Part shown: positions 54,766-63,454 of the stretch, in pieces
Layout of the letters: every line of letters starts with the position of its first letter
How positions within the stretch are numbered: the stretch's first letter is position 1
Assembly: GCA_947507875.1 (NCBI GenBank)
Contig: CANNQP010000005.1
Span: forward strand, 62,001 to 126,000
Length of the DNA stretch: 64,000 nucleotides
Source: Verrucomicrobiaceae bacterium
GTDB taxonomy: Bacteria > Verrucomicrobiota > Verrucomicrobiia > Verrucomicrobiales > Verrucomicrobiaceae
Direction of reading: 5' to 3'
Notes under the pieces: generated by a model
Database searches by the model: none
Seen by the model: only the letters and a program-made list of their open reading frames with translations
Told to the model about the DNA's origin: nothing
Translations under genes and position numbers: made by a program

Positions 54766-55425
54766 TCACGGGCTGAGTCGTTCGACGCGCCAGCCACCGT
54801 CTTCTTGCCGCGTGTAGCGGATGCGATCGTGCAGGCGACTGGGACGGCCCTGCCAAAACTCGATTTCATGCGGCAGCAGCCGATAGCCGCCCCAGTTGGG
54901 CGGGCAGGGGATGTCAGTCTGGGCAAAACGCGCTTCCATGTCCTGGAGACGTTGTTCAAGCCAGGTGCGATCGGGGATCACGCGGCTTTGCTCAGACACC
55001 CAGGCTCCCAATTGGTGGCCGCGGGGGCGCACCGAAAAGTAGCTCTCGGCTTCATCGCGAGGCAATTTTTCCACCTTGCCGCGCAGGCTGACCTGATGGT
55101 GGCGTAGCGTCCACAGGAAGACCGCCGCCGCTCGGGGATTCGCGTCGATCTCCGCGCCTTTGCGGCTGTCGTGATTGGTGAAAAAATGGAAGCCGCCTTC
55201 AGCATCCAGGCCTTTCAGCAGTACCGTGCGGGCAGTGGGAAAGCCATCCAGCCCATGCGTGGCCAGGGTCATGGCGTTCGGTTCAGGCAGCTTGTGGGTC
55301 AGGGCATCCTCCAGCCAAGCGTTGAAGAGCAAAAGCGGGTCCGCCGGCAGCTTGTCCTCAGTTAGATTGTCGAGCTCATAGCTCACGCGCAGGTCGCGTA
55401 GGGTGTTCGGGGGGAAGTCAATCAT
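54766..55425 (-). CDS. pdxH: Pyridoxamine 5'-phosphate oxidase
   Basis: FMN-dependent oxidation of pyridoxamine/pyridoxine 5'-phosphate to pyridoxal 5'-phosphate, the active vitamin B6. The 219 residues match E. coli PdxH length. PTARTVLLKGLDAEGGFHFF is the FMN-binding region. SRKGAEIDANPRAAAVFLW and QVSLRGKVEKLP follow. The C-terminal RLHDRIRYTRQEDGGWRVERL closes the active site and is diagnostic. It converges with the methyltransferase gene nine nt away and is divergent from hpt. Confidence 0.97.
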   Translation of the reverse strand: MIDFPPNTLRDLRVSYELDNLTEDKLPADPLLLFNAWLEDALTHKLPEPNAMTLATHGLDGFPTARTVLLKGLDAEGGFHFFTNHDSRKGAEIDANPRAAAVFLWTLRHHQVSLRGKVEKLPRDEAESYFSVRPRGHQLGAWVSEQSRVIPDRTWLEQRLQDMEARFAQTDIPCPPNWGGYRLLPHEIEFWQGRPSRLHDRIRYTRQEDGGWRVERLSP

Positions 55426-55499
55426 GGCAGGGAGAGAAGAAACGTGCGTCGAGCCGTTGCGGCAATCCCAGGTTTGCGCCTTCGTGCAGTGCTTTTGTC

Positions 55500-56042
55500 A
55501 TGGCTGCCCCAACTGGAATTTTGAGCGACCTCGACCGCGTCCTGCTCAGCGCGGATCAAATCCATGCCCGCGTGGCAGACATGGCGCGGCAGATTAGCGC
55601 GGACTACTCGGGGCAGCTCATCACGGTGGTCGTGCTCATGGATGGGGCTTTGTTCTTCGTCGCGGACTTGCTGCGCCAGATCGATCTGCCCATCCGTCTG
55701 GTAACCCTGGGCGCAAGCAGCTACCACGGCGGCACGCAATCGACTGGTCAAGTGCGCCTGCAATGGCCGGCCGGCGTCTCTTTCCAGGGCGAGCATGTGC
55801 TGCTGCTGGACGACATCTTGGACACGGGCCTGACGCTGGCCGCGCTGCATGAGCGACTGCGGGCGGAATCGCCTGCCAGCCTGCGCACGGGGGTGCTGCT
55901 GAATAAAAAGCGGCTTCGCGCCAGCGCGTGTGCCATCGACTACTGCGGCTTTGAGATTGAGGACGAGTTTGTCGTCGGTTACGGCATGGATTACCAAGGT
56001 CGTTTTCGCAACCTGCCATGCATCGGCATCCTGAGGCCATGA
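55500..56042 (+). CDS. hpt: Hypoxanthine/xanthine phosphoribosyltransferase
   Basis: Purine salvage, transferring phosphoribose from PRPP to hypoxanthine or guanine. The 180 residues show the PRPP motif VLLLDDILDTGLTL (residues near 100-113), a flexible-loop region SSYHGG and the C-terminal FVVGYGMDYQGRFRNLP typical of HPRT. Specificity among purines cannot be read. The stop overlaps the moaD start by four bases (ATGA), an unusual pairing of purine salvage with molybdopterin synthesis. Confidence 0.95.
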   Translation: MAAPTGILSDLDRVLLSADQIHARVADMARQISADYSGQLITVVVLMDGALFFVADLLRQIDLPIRLVTLGASSYHGGTQSTGQVRLQWPAGVSFQGEHVLLLDDILDTGLTLAALHERLRAESPASLRTGVLLNKKRLRASACAIDYCGFEIEDEFVVGYGMDYQGRFRNLPCIGILRP

Positions 56043-56284
56043 AACTGCGCGTGCTTTTTTTCTCTATCCTGAAGGACATCACCGGCTGCGAGGAGCTGGA
56101 GTGGACCTGCCCACCTGGGGCTGACGTGGCCTGGCTGCTAGAGCAGTTGTTTGAAAAATGGCCCGCTCTGCGCCCCTGGGACTCCAGCCTGCTACTGGCC
56201 GTGAATTGCACCTACGTGAATCGTCGCGAGCTTTTGCTTGATGGCTGCGAGGTCGCCATCATGCCTCCCGTGCAAGGAGGCTGA
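56039..56284 (+). CDS. moaD: Molybdopterin synthase small subunit MoaD
   Basis: An 81-residue ubiquitin-fold sulfur carrier. It starts MKLRVLFFSILKDITG, as MoaD does, and ends PPVQGG, the Gly-Gly tail that is adenylated and thiocarboxylated by MoeB and donates sulfur to cyclic pyranopterin via MoaE. CEVAIMPPVQGG is the conserved end. The ATG at 56039 overlaps the hpt stop. An in-frame ATG seven codons upstream is less likely. moaE is not adjacent. Confidence 0.9.
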   Translation: MKLRVLFFSILKDITGCEELEWTCPPGADVAWLLEQLFEKWPALRPWDSSLLLAVNCTYVNRRELLLDGCEVAIMPPVQGG

Positions 56285-56314
56285 GGATCTGGGCCCGCTC
56301 GGAATCGAGCCATC

Positions 56315-57607
56315 TTACTGGCCAACGATGCCATAAACGGCCTTGTCGCTGCGCAGGATCAGGCGGTCCCCGACAACGGCAGGCGTGCCGTGGAACTGCG
56401 ACTCATCCAGCGGAGGGATGCTGGCCAGCTTTTCGAAGCTGGGTTTGGCGCGCAGGACAAACGTGCCATTCCTGCGAGAGACCGCGTAGAGCTTGTCCCC
56501 GATGAGCACGGGCGAGGCATAGAAGGGTTTGCCCCCTCGGCCACGGCCACTGCCGCTTTCAATGACACGCTCGCGATAGACCTCGCGGCCAGTTTTGGCC
56601 TCCATGCAGAGGGCAAAGCCTGCGTCATTCACGACATAAAGGTGACCCTCATGCAGCACAGGCGTGGGCACGTAGCTGCTCGACTTGCTTTGCCAAAGAA
56701 GGTGGCTCTGGGTCACGTCGCCTTTGCCACCCAACCGAACCGCAGCACTGCCCTGCGTGGGATAACCACCGAATAAGTAAACCACATCGCCATCTTGGAT
56801 CAAGGCTGGGGAGATGTTCCCTGGCAGGCCATGGGTGGCAAACCAGCGCAGCTTGCCGGTGTCGGGGTTCAGTCCCCAGATCTCTTGGGCGATGGGAAAG
56901 ACCAACTCGGTGCGGCCTTGGCTCTCGATGAGGCTCGGCGTGCTATAGGCGAGCTCGATCATGTCACCGCCTGCCCGCCAGCGGACTTGGCCGGTCTTTT
57001 TGTCCAGAGCCACCAGGGATTTGCTCTCATCCGTCGCATTCACGATGACCGTGTCTTGGTAAAGGATCGGGCTGCCACCCGAGCCCCAGCGCCGTCCACT
57101 GGAGCCCGTGCCCAGTGGTGTGTGCCAGAGCTTCTTGCCGTTCAGGTCAAAGGCCAGCGCTCCCGTTTTGCCAAAAAAGACAAACACATGCTCGCCATCG
57201 CTGACGGGGGTGCTGGTGGCGTAGCCATGCTCGGTGATGAAGCCTTGATACTCATCTTCCTGCGCCGTGGAGGGCACCGTCGCTTGCCAGAGCTTTTTGC
57301 CCTCCGACAGACTGAGGCAAATCAGGTGCCTCTCTAGCTTGCTGGCATCGTTGTTGCCGGGTTGATCCCCATAACCCGTCCAGCACGTCACGAAGAGCTT
57401 GTCTCCGACGACAATGGGGCTGGAGGACCCTGGGCCAGGCATCTCAAACGCCCAGGCCAGATTTTCGCGGCTGGACCACTGCATGGGGATCTTGGCCTGT
57501 TCGACCACGGCGGCTCCTTTGGGGCCCAGGAAGCGCGGCCAATCGGCGGCCGAGCTGAGGCAAGGTAGATGAAGCAGCAGAAGGGCTAAGGAGAGGCGAG
57601 GGTGCAT
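56315..57607 (-). CDS. Exported PQQ-like beta-propeller protein
   Basis: A 430-residue protein with a signal peptide (MHPRLSLALLLLHLPCLSSA) and then DWPRFLGPKG, the usual beginning of planctomycete-verrucomicrobial PQQ-propeller proteins (DWPQFRGPxR). About seven repeats with a GxxxW or TGxxxW pattern are visible, for example DKKTGQVRWRAGG, DTGKLRWFA and AKTGREVYRER. No dehydrogenase catalytic residues are obvious, so it may be BamB-like or a binding scaffold. The start at 57607 opens the signal peptide. It is divergent from the PgeF gene. Confidence 0.85.
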   Translation of the reverse strand: MHPRLSLALLLLHLPCLSSAADWPRFLGPKGAAVVEQAKIPMQWSSRENLAWAFEMPGPGSSSPIVVGDKLFVTCWTGYGDQPGNNDASKLERHLICLSLSEGKKLWQATVPSTAQEDEYQGFITEHGYATSTPVSDGEHVFVFFGKTGALAFDLNGKKLWHTPLGTGSSGRRWGSGGSPILYQDTVIVNATDESKSLVALDKKTGQVRWRAGGDMIELAYSTPSLIESQGRTELVFPIAQEIWGLNPDTGKLRWFATHGLPGNISPALIQDGDVVYLFGGYPTQGSAAVRLGGKGDVTQSHLLWQSKSSSYVPTPVLHEGHLYVVNDAGFALCMEAKTGREVYRERVIESGSGRGRGGKPFYASPVLIGDKLYAVSRRNGTFVLRAKPSFEKLASIPPLDESQFHGTPAVVGDRLILRSDKAVYGIVGQ

Positions 57608-57726
57608 GGCGTGCGGTTTGAAGCCTAGAAACGCTCGCTGGTTGCGGGCTGATCGTGCTTTTTGCCATTCGTTTCCACTTGGCCTTCCTGCGTGCGAAGT
57701 CGTGTCTTTTGTGCCATCGCTTCGGC

Positions 57727-58386
57727 ATGGATGATCCCCTTTGGATGACATTTCCCCTGCTTGATGCCTTGCCCGGCTTTGTCCACCGCTTCACCCTGCG
57801 TCACCCGACGATTCCGGTGGATGCTGAGCGTGCTGAGGTGGTCGAGCGGCTCTGGGCCTGGCACCGTGAGCAGGCGGAGGCCATGGGCTTCCCGCCCGAG
57901 TCGCTCTGCATCGCGGAGCAGGTGCATGGCCGCGGTGTCGCTGTGGTGCACGAGGCCCCTAGCCAGCCGATTCCGCAGGTGGATGGCATCATCGCAGCTC
58001 GGCCCGGCCTACTCATCGGCATCTATGTGGCCGATTGCGGGGCCATCTACCTCGCTGATCCAGTCAGCGGTGCTTGGGGGGTGCTGCACTCGGGGAAAAA
58101 AGGCTCCGAGCTCGGCATCGCAGAGGAGGGCATCCGGCTGATGCAGGAGCACTTTGGTGCCAAGCCCGAAAACATCCGCGTTCAGCTCGCGCCTTGCATT
58201 CGCCCGCCTGCTTATGAGATCGATTTCGCTGCCCAGATTCGGCAAAGCTGCCTAAAGGCTGGCATTCAACCCGCACACTATCACGACTGCGGCCTCTGCA
58301 CGAGTTCAGACCCGGCCCGCTATTACTCCTACCGGCAGGAAAAAGGTCGCACAGGTCGCATGTTGGCCCTGCTAGGGCGGAGATGA
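57727..58386 (+). CDS. pgeF: PgeF/YfiH multicopper-oxidase-like domain protein
   Basis: A 219-residue protein of the YfiH/LACC1 family. The zinc site is His in EQVHG, Cys in YVADCGAIYLAD and His in GVLHSGKKGSELG, in the normal order. E. coli YfiH (PgeF) edits misincorporated serine in peptidoglycan precursors, and other members act on purine nucleosides; which applies here is open. Family members usually read ADC-VPxLLxD...VxAVHAGWRG, so GKKGS at the second motif is a divergent form of GWRG. The ATG at 57727 is used; another lies six codons later. Confidence 0.85.
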   Translation: MDDPLWMTFPLLDALPGFVHRFTLRHPTIPVDAERAEVVERLWAWHREQAEAMGFPPESLCIAEQVHGRGVAVVHEAPSQPIPQVDGIIAARPGLLIGIYVADCGAIYLADPVSGAWGVLHSGKKGSELGIAEEGIRLMQEHFGAKPENIRVQLAPCIRPPAYEIDFAAQIRQSCLKAGIQPAHYHDCGLCTSSDPARYYSYRQEKGRTGRMLALLGRR

Positions 58387-58458
58387 GCGACTGACCGTCC
58401 TCTTGCTTCATGCTTGCTCCTGTCTTGGGTTTCCGCTTTGCATGGAGGGCATACACAC

Positions 58459-60111
58459 ATGGCTCTCGCCTCCACCTTTTTCATTTGGCGCAAAGAAGCT
58501 GCTGTCGTCATCGCCCTGCTGATGACGCTGGTGGGTCCCTTTTGGCTCAAACCCAAAGAAAGCACGGCTCCATTGCGCTACGACCGCCGTCTGGTTGTTT
58601 TGACGCCGCATCACGAATCCATCCGTGACGAGTTTGGCCGCGCCTTTGCCAGAGAATGGAAGGCCCGCACAGGAGAAGTGGTTTTCATCGACTGGCGGGT
58701 GCCTGGCGGCACCTCCGAGATCGCGGTGATGCTGAAGTCAGAATACACTGCCGCTTTTCAGCAATACTGGACGGAGACCCTGGGCCGTCCGTGGTCGCCT
58801 CAGGTCGCGCAGGCTTGCCTGAATGCCAAAGCCCCGTCCGAGGATCCTGCCCGCGTGGCCTTTTTGGCCTCACCCGTGAGCATCGGTGTGGATTTGTTTT
58901 TTGGCGGTGGCGCGTTTGATTTTCAGAACCAGGCGGACGCAGGTACGCTCGTTGCACAGGCTGGCGAGCGCACGGGCTTGGTGGGATTGCGGCAAAAGCA
59001 CCCCGACTGGTTCAGCGAAGCGATCATTCCTGAAAAGCTCAGCGGCGAGCCCTTTCGTGATCCCAAGGACCGCTGGTGTGGCACCTGTCTCTCCAGCTTT
59101 GGCATCGTCTTCAATCGGGACGTGCTACGCCGTCTTGGCATCGAGCACGACCCCCAGCAATGGCGTGACTTGGCCGACCCACGACTTCAGGGCATGGTGG
59201 CTCTGGCCGACCCAGGCCGCAGCAGCTCAGTGACCAAGGCCTTTGAAATGCTGATTCAGCAGGAGATGCAAAAGGAGTTAGGTAGGATCTTGCATGATCC
59301 GAAACACCTGAAGCCCGACGCGCAGGAGTCTGCCGCTGTCGAGCGCGGCTGGTTGAACGGACTGTCTCTGATCCAGCGCATCAGTGCAAATGCACGCTAC
59401 TTCAGCGATACCTCCACCAAGATCCCCCTGGACGTGCTGCGCGGAGATGCGGCAGCGGGCATGTGCATCGACTTCTACGGGCGTTCGGCTGAGGAATCCG
59501 TGCGCAAGGCGGATGGCACGTCGCGGGTCGGTTTCATCATGCCGGTCGGAGGCACCTCGATCAGCGTGGACCCCATCGCCATGATGCGGGGCGCTCCTGA
59601 TCCCGAGCTGGCTACGGCCTTCATGGAATTCGTGCTGAGTGCAAAAGGTCAGACGCTCTGGGGATATCGTGCCGGTCAGCCGGGTGGGCCTGAAAAAATC
59701 GCTCTGCGCCGACTGCCCGTGCGTCGCGACCTTTATCAAAGTCCGCATCTCGAGCGCATGAGTGATGGCCGTGAGATGCCGTATGATCAAGCACGTGCCT
59801 TCACTTACCGGGCTGAGTGGACAGCGGGTGCCTTCACCGCCCTGCGATTCCTCCTGCGCGTGATTTGTGTCGATACTCATGATGAGCAACGGGAGGCCTG
59901 GAAATATCTAGCTCGCAGCGGCTTTTCCAGCCACGCCACGGCGGTGTTTCATGACCTGAATCGCATTCGCTACGAGCAAGCCCTGGGGAGCATCAGCGCT
60001 ACCCTTCGGTCTCGTGACAAGGTCGCGGAAACCCGACTTTCGCGAGAGCTGGGCGAAATCACCCGGCGAAATTATCAGCTCGCTGCGAAGCTCGCTCGGC
60101 AAGGAGAATGA
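58459..60111 (+). CDS. Membrane-anchored extracellular solute-binding protein, iron(III) type
   Basis: A 550-residue protein with one N-terminal helix (near residues 12-29, AAVVIALLMTLVGPFW) and a periplasmic binding fold of the AfuA/FbpA (SBP_bac) class. LVVLTPHHESIRDEFGRAFAREW starts the domain. WCGTCLSSFGIVFNRDVLRRLG and ADPGRSSSVTKAF match the ligand-binding cleft of iron(III) binders. The last 130 residues (from about 420) form an added charged helical region. The ligand is unknown. ABC permease and ATPase partners are not adjacent. The start at 58459 opens the anchor helix. Confidence 0.82.
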   Translation: MALASTFFIWRKEAAVVIALLMTLVGPFWLKPKESTAPLRYDRRLVVLTPHHESIRDEFGRAFAREWKARTGEVVFIDWRVPGGTSEIAVMLKSEYTAAFQQYWTETLGRPWSPQVAQACLNAKAPSEDPARVAFLASPVSIGVDLFFGGGAFDFQNQADAGTLVAQAGERTGLVGLRQKHPDWFSEAIIPEKLSGEPFRDPKDRWCGTCLSSFGIVFNRDVLRRLGIEHDPQQWRDLADPRLQGMVALADPGRSSSVTKAFEMLIQQEMQKELGRILHDPKHLKPDAQESAAVERGWLNGLSLIQRISANARYFSDTSTKIPLDVLRGDAAAGMCIDFYGRSAEESVRKADGTSRVGFIMPVGGTSISVDPIAMMRGAPDPELATAFMEFVLSAKGQTLWGYRAGQPGGPEKIALRRLPVRRDLYQSPHLERMSDGREMPYDQARAFTYRAEWTAGAFTALRFLLRVICVDTHDEQREAWKYLARSGFSSHATAVFHDLNRIRYEQALGSISATLRSRDKVAETRLSRELGEITRRNYQLAAKLARQGE

Positions 60112-60162
60112 TTCCCGGCGTATAAGTAGTTCTACTTGTTCAGTTCCAACCCGATTCTGTTG

Positions 60163-60933
60163 ATGCCGCTTCGACTCCTCTCCGTTCTGTTAATCTCGCT
60201 CACCATGGTTTCTTGCCGTTCCGCCCAGCGGTTGGTGAAAGCATTTCCAGCAGAACCATCTGCCTTTTTGATTCATGCCAAGGAGTTGAAAGAAACCGAG
60301 GCCGAGAAATCACCGTTTCTGCTCGATTGGAAGAACAGGAATAATCATGCTTGGGCTCAAGCACAAAAGCGCCCGCACATTCACATCGCCCCGGTTAATC
60401 TCGATCACCTGCGTCCCATGTCGCGGCCACTTTCGAAGATTGAGGTGAGGGAAAAATCCCGGCAGAAGAACGTTCGCAAGCTGGCTGCTTATTTTCATGA
60501 CTCGCTGACCCAGGCCTTTCGCAAGGCGGCTGAAGAGCGCAGGGAAGTCGTTGATCCTGCGGACAGAGACTCCCTTGTGTTGGAGTTGGCCATCACCGAA
60601 TTCAATCCCAATCCCATCATGGGAGGCTTGATGCGCAAGGGCATCAACATCCTTCTCTGGCCAGGGGCAGAGACGGCGGTTTCGCACAAGTTGAAAGGAT
60701 ACATGGCCATCGAAGGTCGCCTGCGTGATCAACGCACCGGTAAGGTGCTCTACGAGTTTGCCGATGCTGAACAAAACCGCTCTGGCATCATCCTCTACGT
60801 GCATGACTACACGACTTACAGCTACTTTCGCAAAGCCTGCCGTGAGTGGTCTAAGCAGATCGAGGAAGTCATCCGCACCGAAGCTGCCGCTGCCGTGAAG
60901 GATAGCCCACCTGCGACTTTTTTGCTGTGGTGA
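60163..60933 (+). CDS. Putative lipoprotein, DUF3313-like
   Basis: A 256-residue protein with a lipoprotein signal: hydrophobic residues 2-14 and lipobox LTMVSC (Cys17). The mature part has HIAPVNLDHLRPM, then a charged region and DRDSLVLELAITEFNPNP, GYMAIEGRLRDQRTGKVLYEFAD. It resembles DUF3313 lipoproteins of the outer membrane, but with low certainty. No function is known. It follows the solute-binding protein by 51 nt and may be its operon partner. Confidence 0.6.
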   Translation: MPLRLLSVLLISLTMVSCRSAQRLVKAFPAEPSAFLIHAKELKETEAEKSPFLLDWKNRNNHAWAQAQKRPHIHIAPVNLDHLRPMSRPLSKIEVREKSRQKNVRKLAAYFHDSLTQAFRKAAEERREVVDPADRDSLVLELAITEFNPNPIMGGLMRKGINILLWPGAETAVSHKLKGYMAIEGRLRDQRTGKVLYEFADAEQNRSGIILYVHDYTTYSYFRKACREWSKQIEEVIRTEAAAAVKDSPPATFLLW

Positions 60934-60943
60934 TTCGCTTGAT

Positions 60944-62815
60944 TCAGCGTTTCTTAGCCACAATCATTTCGTAGGCCTTTTTGACGACCCAGCCACTGCG
61001 AGCCAATGCCTCACGGGCCTGCTCAGGTGTGACTTGTGTCAGCTCGCTGATGATACGCACGGCACGGTCACGCAACTTCACATTGGAGGGGTTCACATCC
61101 ACCATCAAATTGCTGATGACCTTTCCTGCACGTGTCATGGCGAGCGTGGTAACCATGTTCAGGATCAGCTTCGTGGCGGTGCCAGATTTTAGTCGGGTCG
61201 AACCTGTGAGAACCTCTGGCCCCAGGTCGGGGGCGATCATTAGCGCTGGTTTCCAGCTCGGGTCCTTCAGGCGCGCCGCTGCCTTTTTCATGGCTGGGTT
61301 GAAGCACAGTAGGCAAGTGAAAGCCCCACGTCTTTTGGCTTCGCGTAAGGCTCCCCAGACAAACGGAGTTCGACCACTCGCCGCGATCCCGACGACAACA
61401 TCAACTTGGCTCACCGAGCGATGAGCCACGGCCTGGGCTCCAGCTTGAACATCATCCTCAGCTCCTTCGACGGCACTCCATAGCGCCTGCCTACCGCCCG
61501 CGATGATCCCTTGCACTTGCTCACGTGGGGCACGAAAGGTCGGTGGAATTTCGCTGGCATCCAGCACACCAAGGCGACCACTGGTGCCCGCACCGACATA
61601 AAACAAGCGACCCTCGTTCTGAAAAGCAGCCGCGACTTTTGCAATGAGGCGCGTGATTGCCTGCCGCTCTTGGCCGATGGCGGCGGGCAGCGTGGCATCT
61701 TCGCTCAACATCAAATCGACACCATCTGTCAGCGAGATTCGGTCGAGTCGCTGGCTGCGTGGATTGCGCCTTTCTGTGGGTGATTTCGCCAAAACGGTAA
61801 GGTCAGCGATCTCGGCGGGGAAGGACGTTGTGGCCGTAGGTTGTGCCGAGCTTGGCAGAGTGGGAGACGATGTCACTAGCGATGCCGCCAAACGCACTGC
61901 CCCCCACACCGAGGATTGCTGGAGCGGCAGAACATTCGCCTCAGGCCACTTCTTGCGGATCAGCCGTGAAACCTGTTGAAGGAAGGTCGGATTCTTCAGC
62001 AAGACACCTCCATTCATGACAAAGGCCACGGGCTCTTCTTTGCCACCCGTGAGCTGTCGAGCGCACAGTACGGCATCTTCAGCCAGCATCTCTGCTGCCT
62101 CGGCCAACAGAGCGCGTGCGAGCCGGTCACCGTGACTAGCCACAGTAAAGACCGTGATCGCCAAACTCGCGATTTCTGTTTTGCTCGCTTGCACGGACCA
62201 GGGGATCAGTTGCTCGGGCTCATTGAAGGTGAGCGCGTTCAGCATCGCCGTTCCGAGAGCTCCCATCTTTCCTTTTTGATCCAAATCGGCCATGACAGCC
62301 CGCAGGGCACGTAGCCCTATGTCACAGGCACTCGCTCGATCTCCGATCACATGGCCACGCCCGCCGACCTTAGCCGTGCGCCCCTGTGCATTTCGGCCAA
62401 AACAGCAAGAACCCGTGCCGCTCAGCACAAGGACGTAAGGTCGATCCCTCGGCGCCTCAGGCGCGGCAGCGAGGGCCGTTTCGAGATCATTTGTGGCCAG
62501 GCAAGGCACTTGCGGCCAGATGCGCGAGGCAGCGCGATGCAGGCGGTCTTTGTCAGCCTCACTCCGGGCACCGGCCATGCCGATGCCAATCGCCACCGGA
62601 GCGTGAGGCAAGCGAGAGGCAATTTCTTTCAGGTGCCATTGTAGCTCACGATCTGACATCAATGGCAGCACGGCAGGACCGGTCTGAAATTCAGCCAAAA
62701 CCTTGCCGTCAACCGTCGCCAAAATGACCGAGGTGCGAGTGCCTCCGGCCTCAATGCCGAGAATCGCACACGCAGAAGCTGCCGGAGAGAGAGAGGTAGG
62801 GGAACGACGAGGCAT
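60944..62815 (-). CDS. Fusion of a MurK/BadF-type amino-sugar kinase and MurQ etherase
   Basis: A 623-residue fusion. Residues about 15-320 form a BadF/BadG/BcrA-type kinase (ATP-binding IEAGGTRTS, usually DGGGTKT; here Asp is Glu), like MurK or GlcNAc kinase. Residues about 350-623 form MurQ, which cleaves MurNAc 6-phosphate to GlcNAc 6-phosphate and D-lactate. MurQ signatures are VGAGTSGRLGVLDASEIPPT with its catalytic Glu, SAVEGAEDD with the second Glu, GIAASGRTPF (SIS fold) and the C-terminal KLRDRAVRIISELT. Physical coupling of phosphorylation and ether cleavage is implied. mntR ends 32 nt upstream on the same strand. Confidence 0.9.
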   Translation of the reverse strand: MPRRSPTSLSPAASACAILGIEAGGTRTSVILATVDGKVLAEFQTGPAVLPLMSDRELQWHLKEIASRLPHAPVAIGIGMAGARSEADKDRLHRAASRIWPQVPCLATNDLETALAAAPEAPRDRPYVLVLSGTGSCCFGRNAQGRTAKVGGRGHVIGDRASACDIGLRALRAVMADLDQKGKMGALGTAMLNALTFNEPEQLIPWSVQASKTEIASLAITVFTVASHGDRLARALLAEAAEMLAEDAVLCARQLTGGKEEPVAFVMNGGVLLKNPTFLQQVSRLIRKKWPEANVLPLQQSSVWGAVRLAASLVTSSPTLPSSAQPTATTSFPAEIADLTVLAKSPTERRNPRSQRLDRISLTDGVDLMLSEDATLPAAIGQERQAITRLIAKVAAAFQNEGRLFYVGAGTSGRLGVLDASEIPPTFRAPREQVQGIIAGGRQALWSAVEGAEDDVQAGAQAVAHRSVSQVDVVVGIAASGRTPFVWGALREAKRRGAFTCLLCFNPAMKKAAARLKDPSWKPALMIAPDLGPEVLTGSTRLKSGTATKLILNMVTTLAMTRAGKVISNLMVDVNPSNVKLRDRAVRIISELTQVTPEQAREALARSGWVVKKAYEMIVAKKR

Positions 62816-62847
62816 GAATTGGCATGGTGTAGAGTCGTGAGGCTACA

Positions 62848-63306
62848 TCAAGCTGTCCCACGGCTCGAAAGTCGTTCCTTCAAGCGATTCATGAGCTTGG
62901 TATTCCCCTCTAGCTCCTCCATAAGCAGGGTCAGAACATCCAGCGTTTGTCGGCTCATATGATGCTCCATGCCTTCCACATCTTCATGTACGGTTTGAGG
63001 ATCGAGACCAAATCCTGACAGCAAACGCGTGAGCACTTCATGGCGTCGCGCGATCTCTTTGCCGATTTTTTTACCTGACTCGGTCATGACTACCCCACGA
63101 TAGCGTTCGTAGATGACGTAGCCCTCAGCATCCAAGCGCTGGATCATGTTGGTTACGCTCGCTTGGGAGATGCCCAGGTTTTTGGCAATATCCACAACGC
63201 GAGCATAGCCTTTGCCCTCAATCAGATTGTGAATCTGCTCGAGGTAATCTTCGATCGCGGGTGAGTGAACGTGCGCGGTCGTTTCCTGTCGCTTGGCTGC
63301 GGGCAT
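62848..63306 (-). CDS. mntR: Manganese-responsive regulator MntR (DtxR family)
   Basis: A 152-residue DtxR-family repressor closest to MntR. The winged HTH is IAKNLGISQASVTNMIQRL. The six metal ligands of B. subtilis MntR (Asp8, Glu11, His77, Glu99, Glu102, His103) align exactly with Asp20, Glu23, His89, Glu111, Glu114 and His115, each shifted by 12. It lacks the SH3-like third domain of iron-type DtxR. The ATG at 63306 is used; longer readings add a hydrophobic, Phe-rich stretch that is not part of the family. It is divergent from a TonB receptor gene and lies 32 nt upstream of the MurK-MurQ fusion. Confidence 0.93.
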   Translation of the reverse strand: MPAAKRQETTAHVHSPAIEDYLEQIHNLIEGKGYARVVDIAKNLGISQASVTNMIQRLDAEGYVIYERYRGVVMTESGKKIGKEIARRHEVLTRLLSGFGLDPQTVHEDVEGMEHHMSRQTLDVLTLLMEELEGNTKLMNRLKERLSSRGTA

Positions 63307-63416
63307 CTCAACAAGTGAGTCGAGGGGCAGCTGCGGCCAAATAGAATCTTCGAGGAAAAAGAAAAAAAGAAGCTCAACTAGGCCTTGCGGAAGTGCGTAT
63401 GGCGGGGAAAGCATTC

Positions 63417-63435
63417 TTAGTCTGAGCTAACTTTG
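63417..63435. promoter_or_regulatory. Possible DtxR/MntR-type operator
   Basis: The 19 bases starting TTAGTCTGAGCTAAC lie 20 nt before the TonB receptor ATG. They agree with the DtxR/IdeR consensus TTAGGTTAGGCTAACCTAA at 12 of 19 positions by eye. The match is partial, and the site is proposed chiefly because mntR is divergent from this gene. Confidence 0.3.
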
Positions 63436-63454
63436 TTTTGAAGCCCTTCATCCT

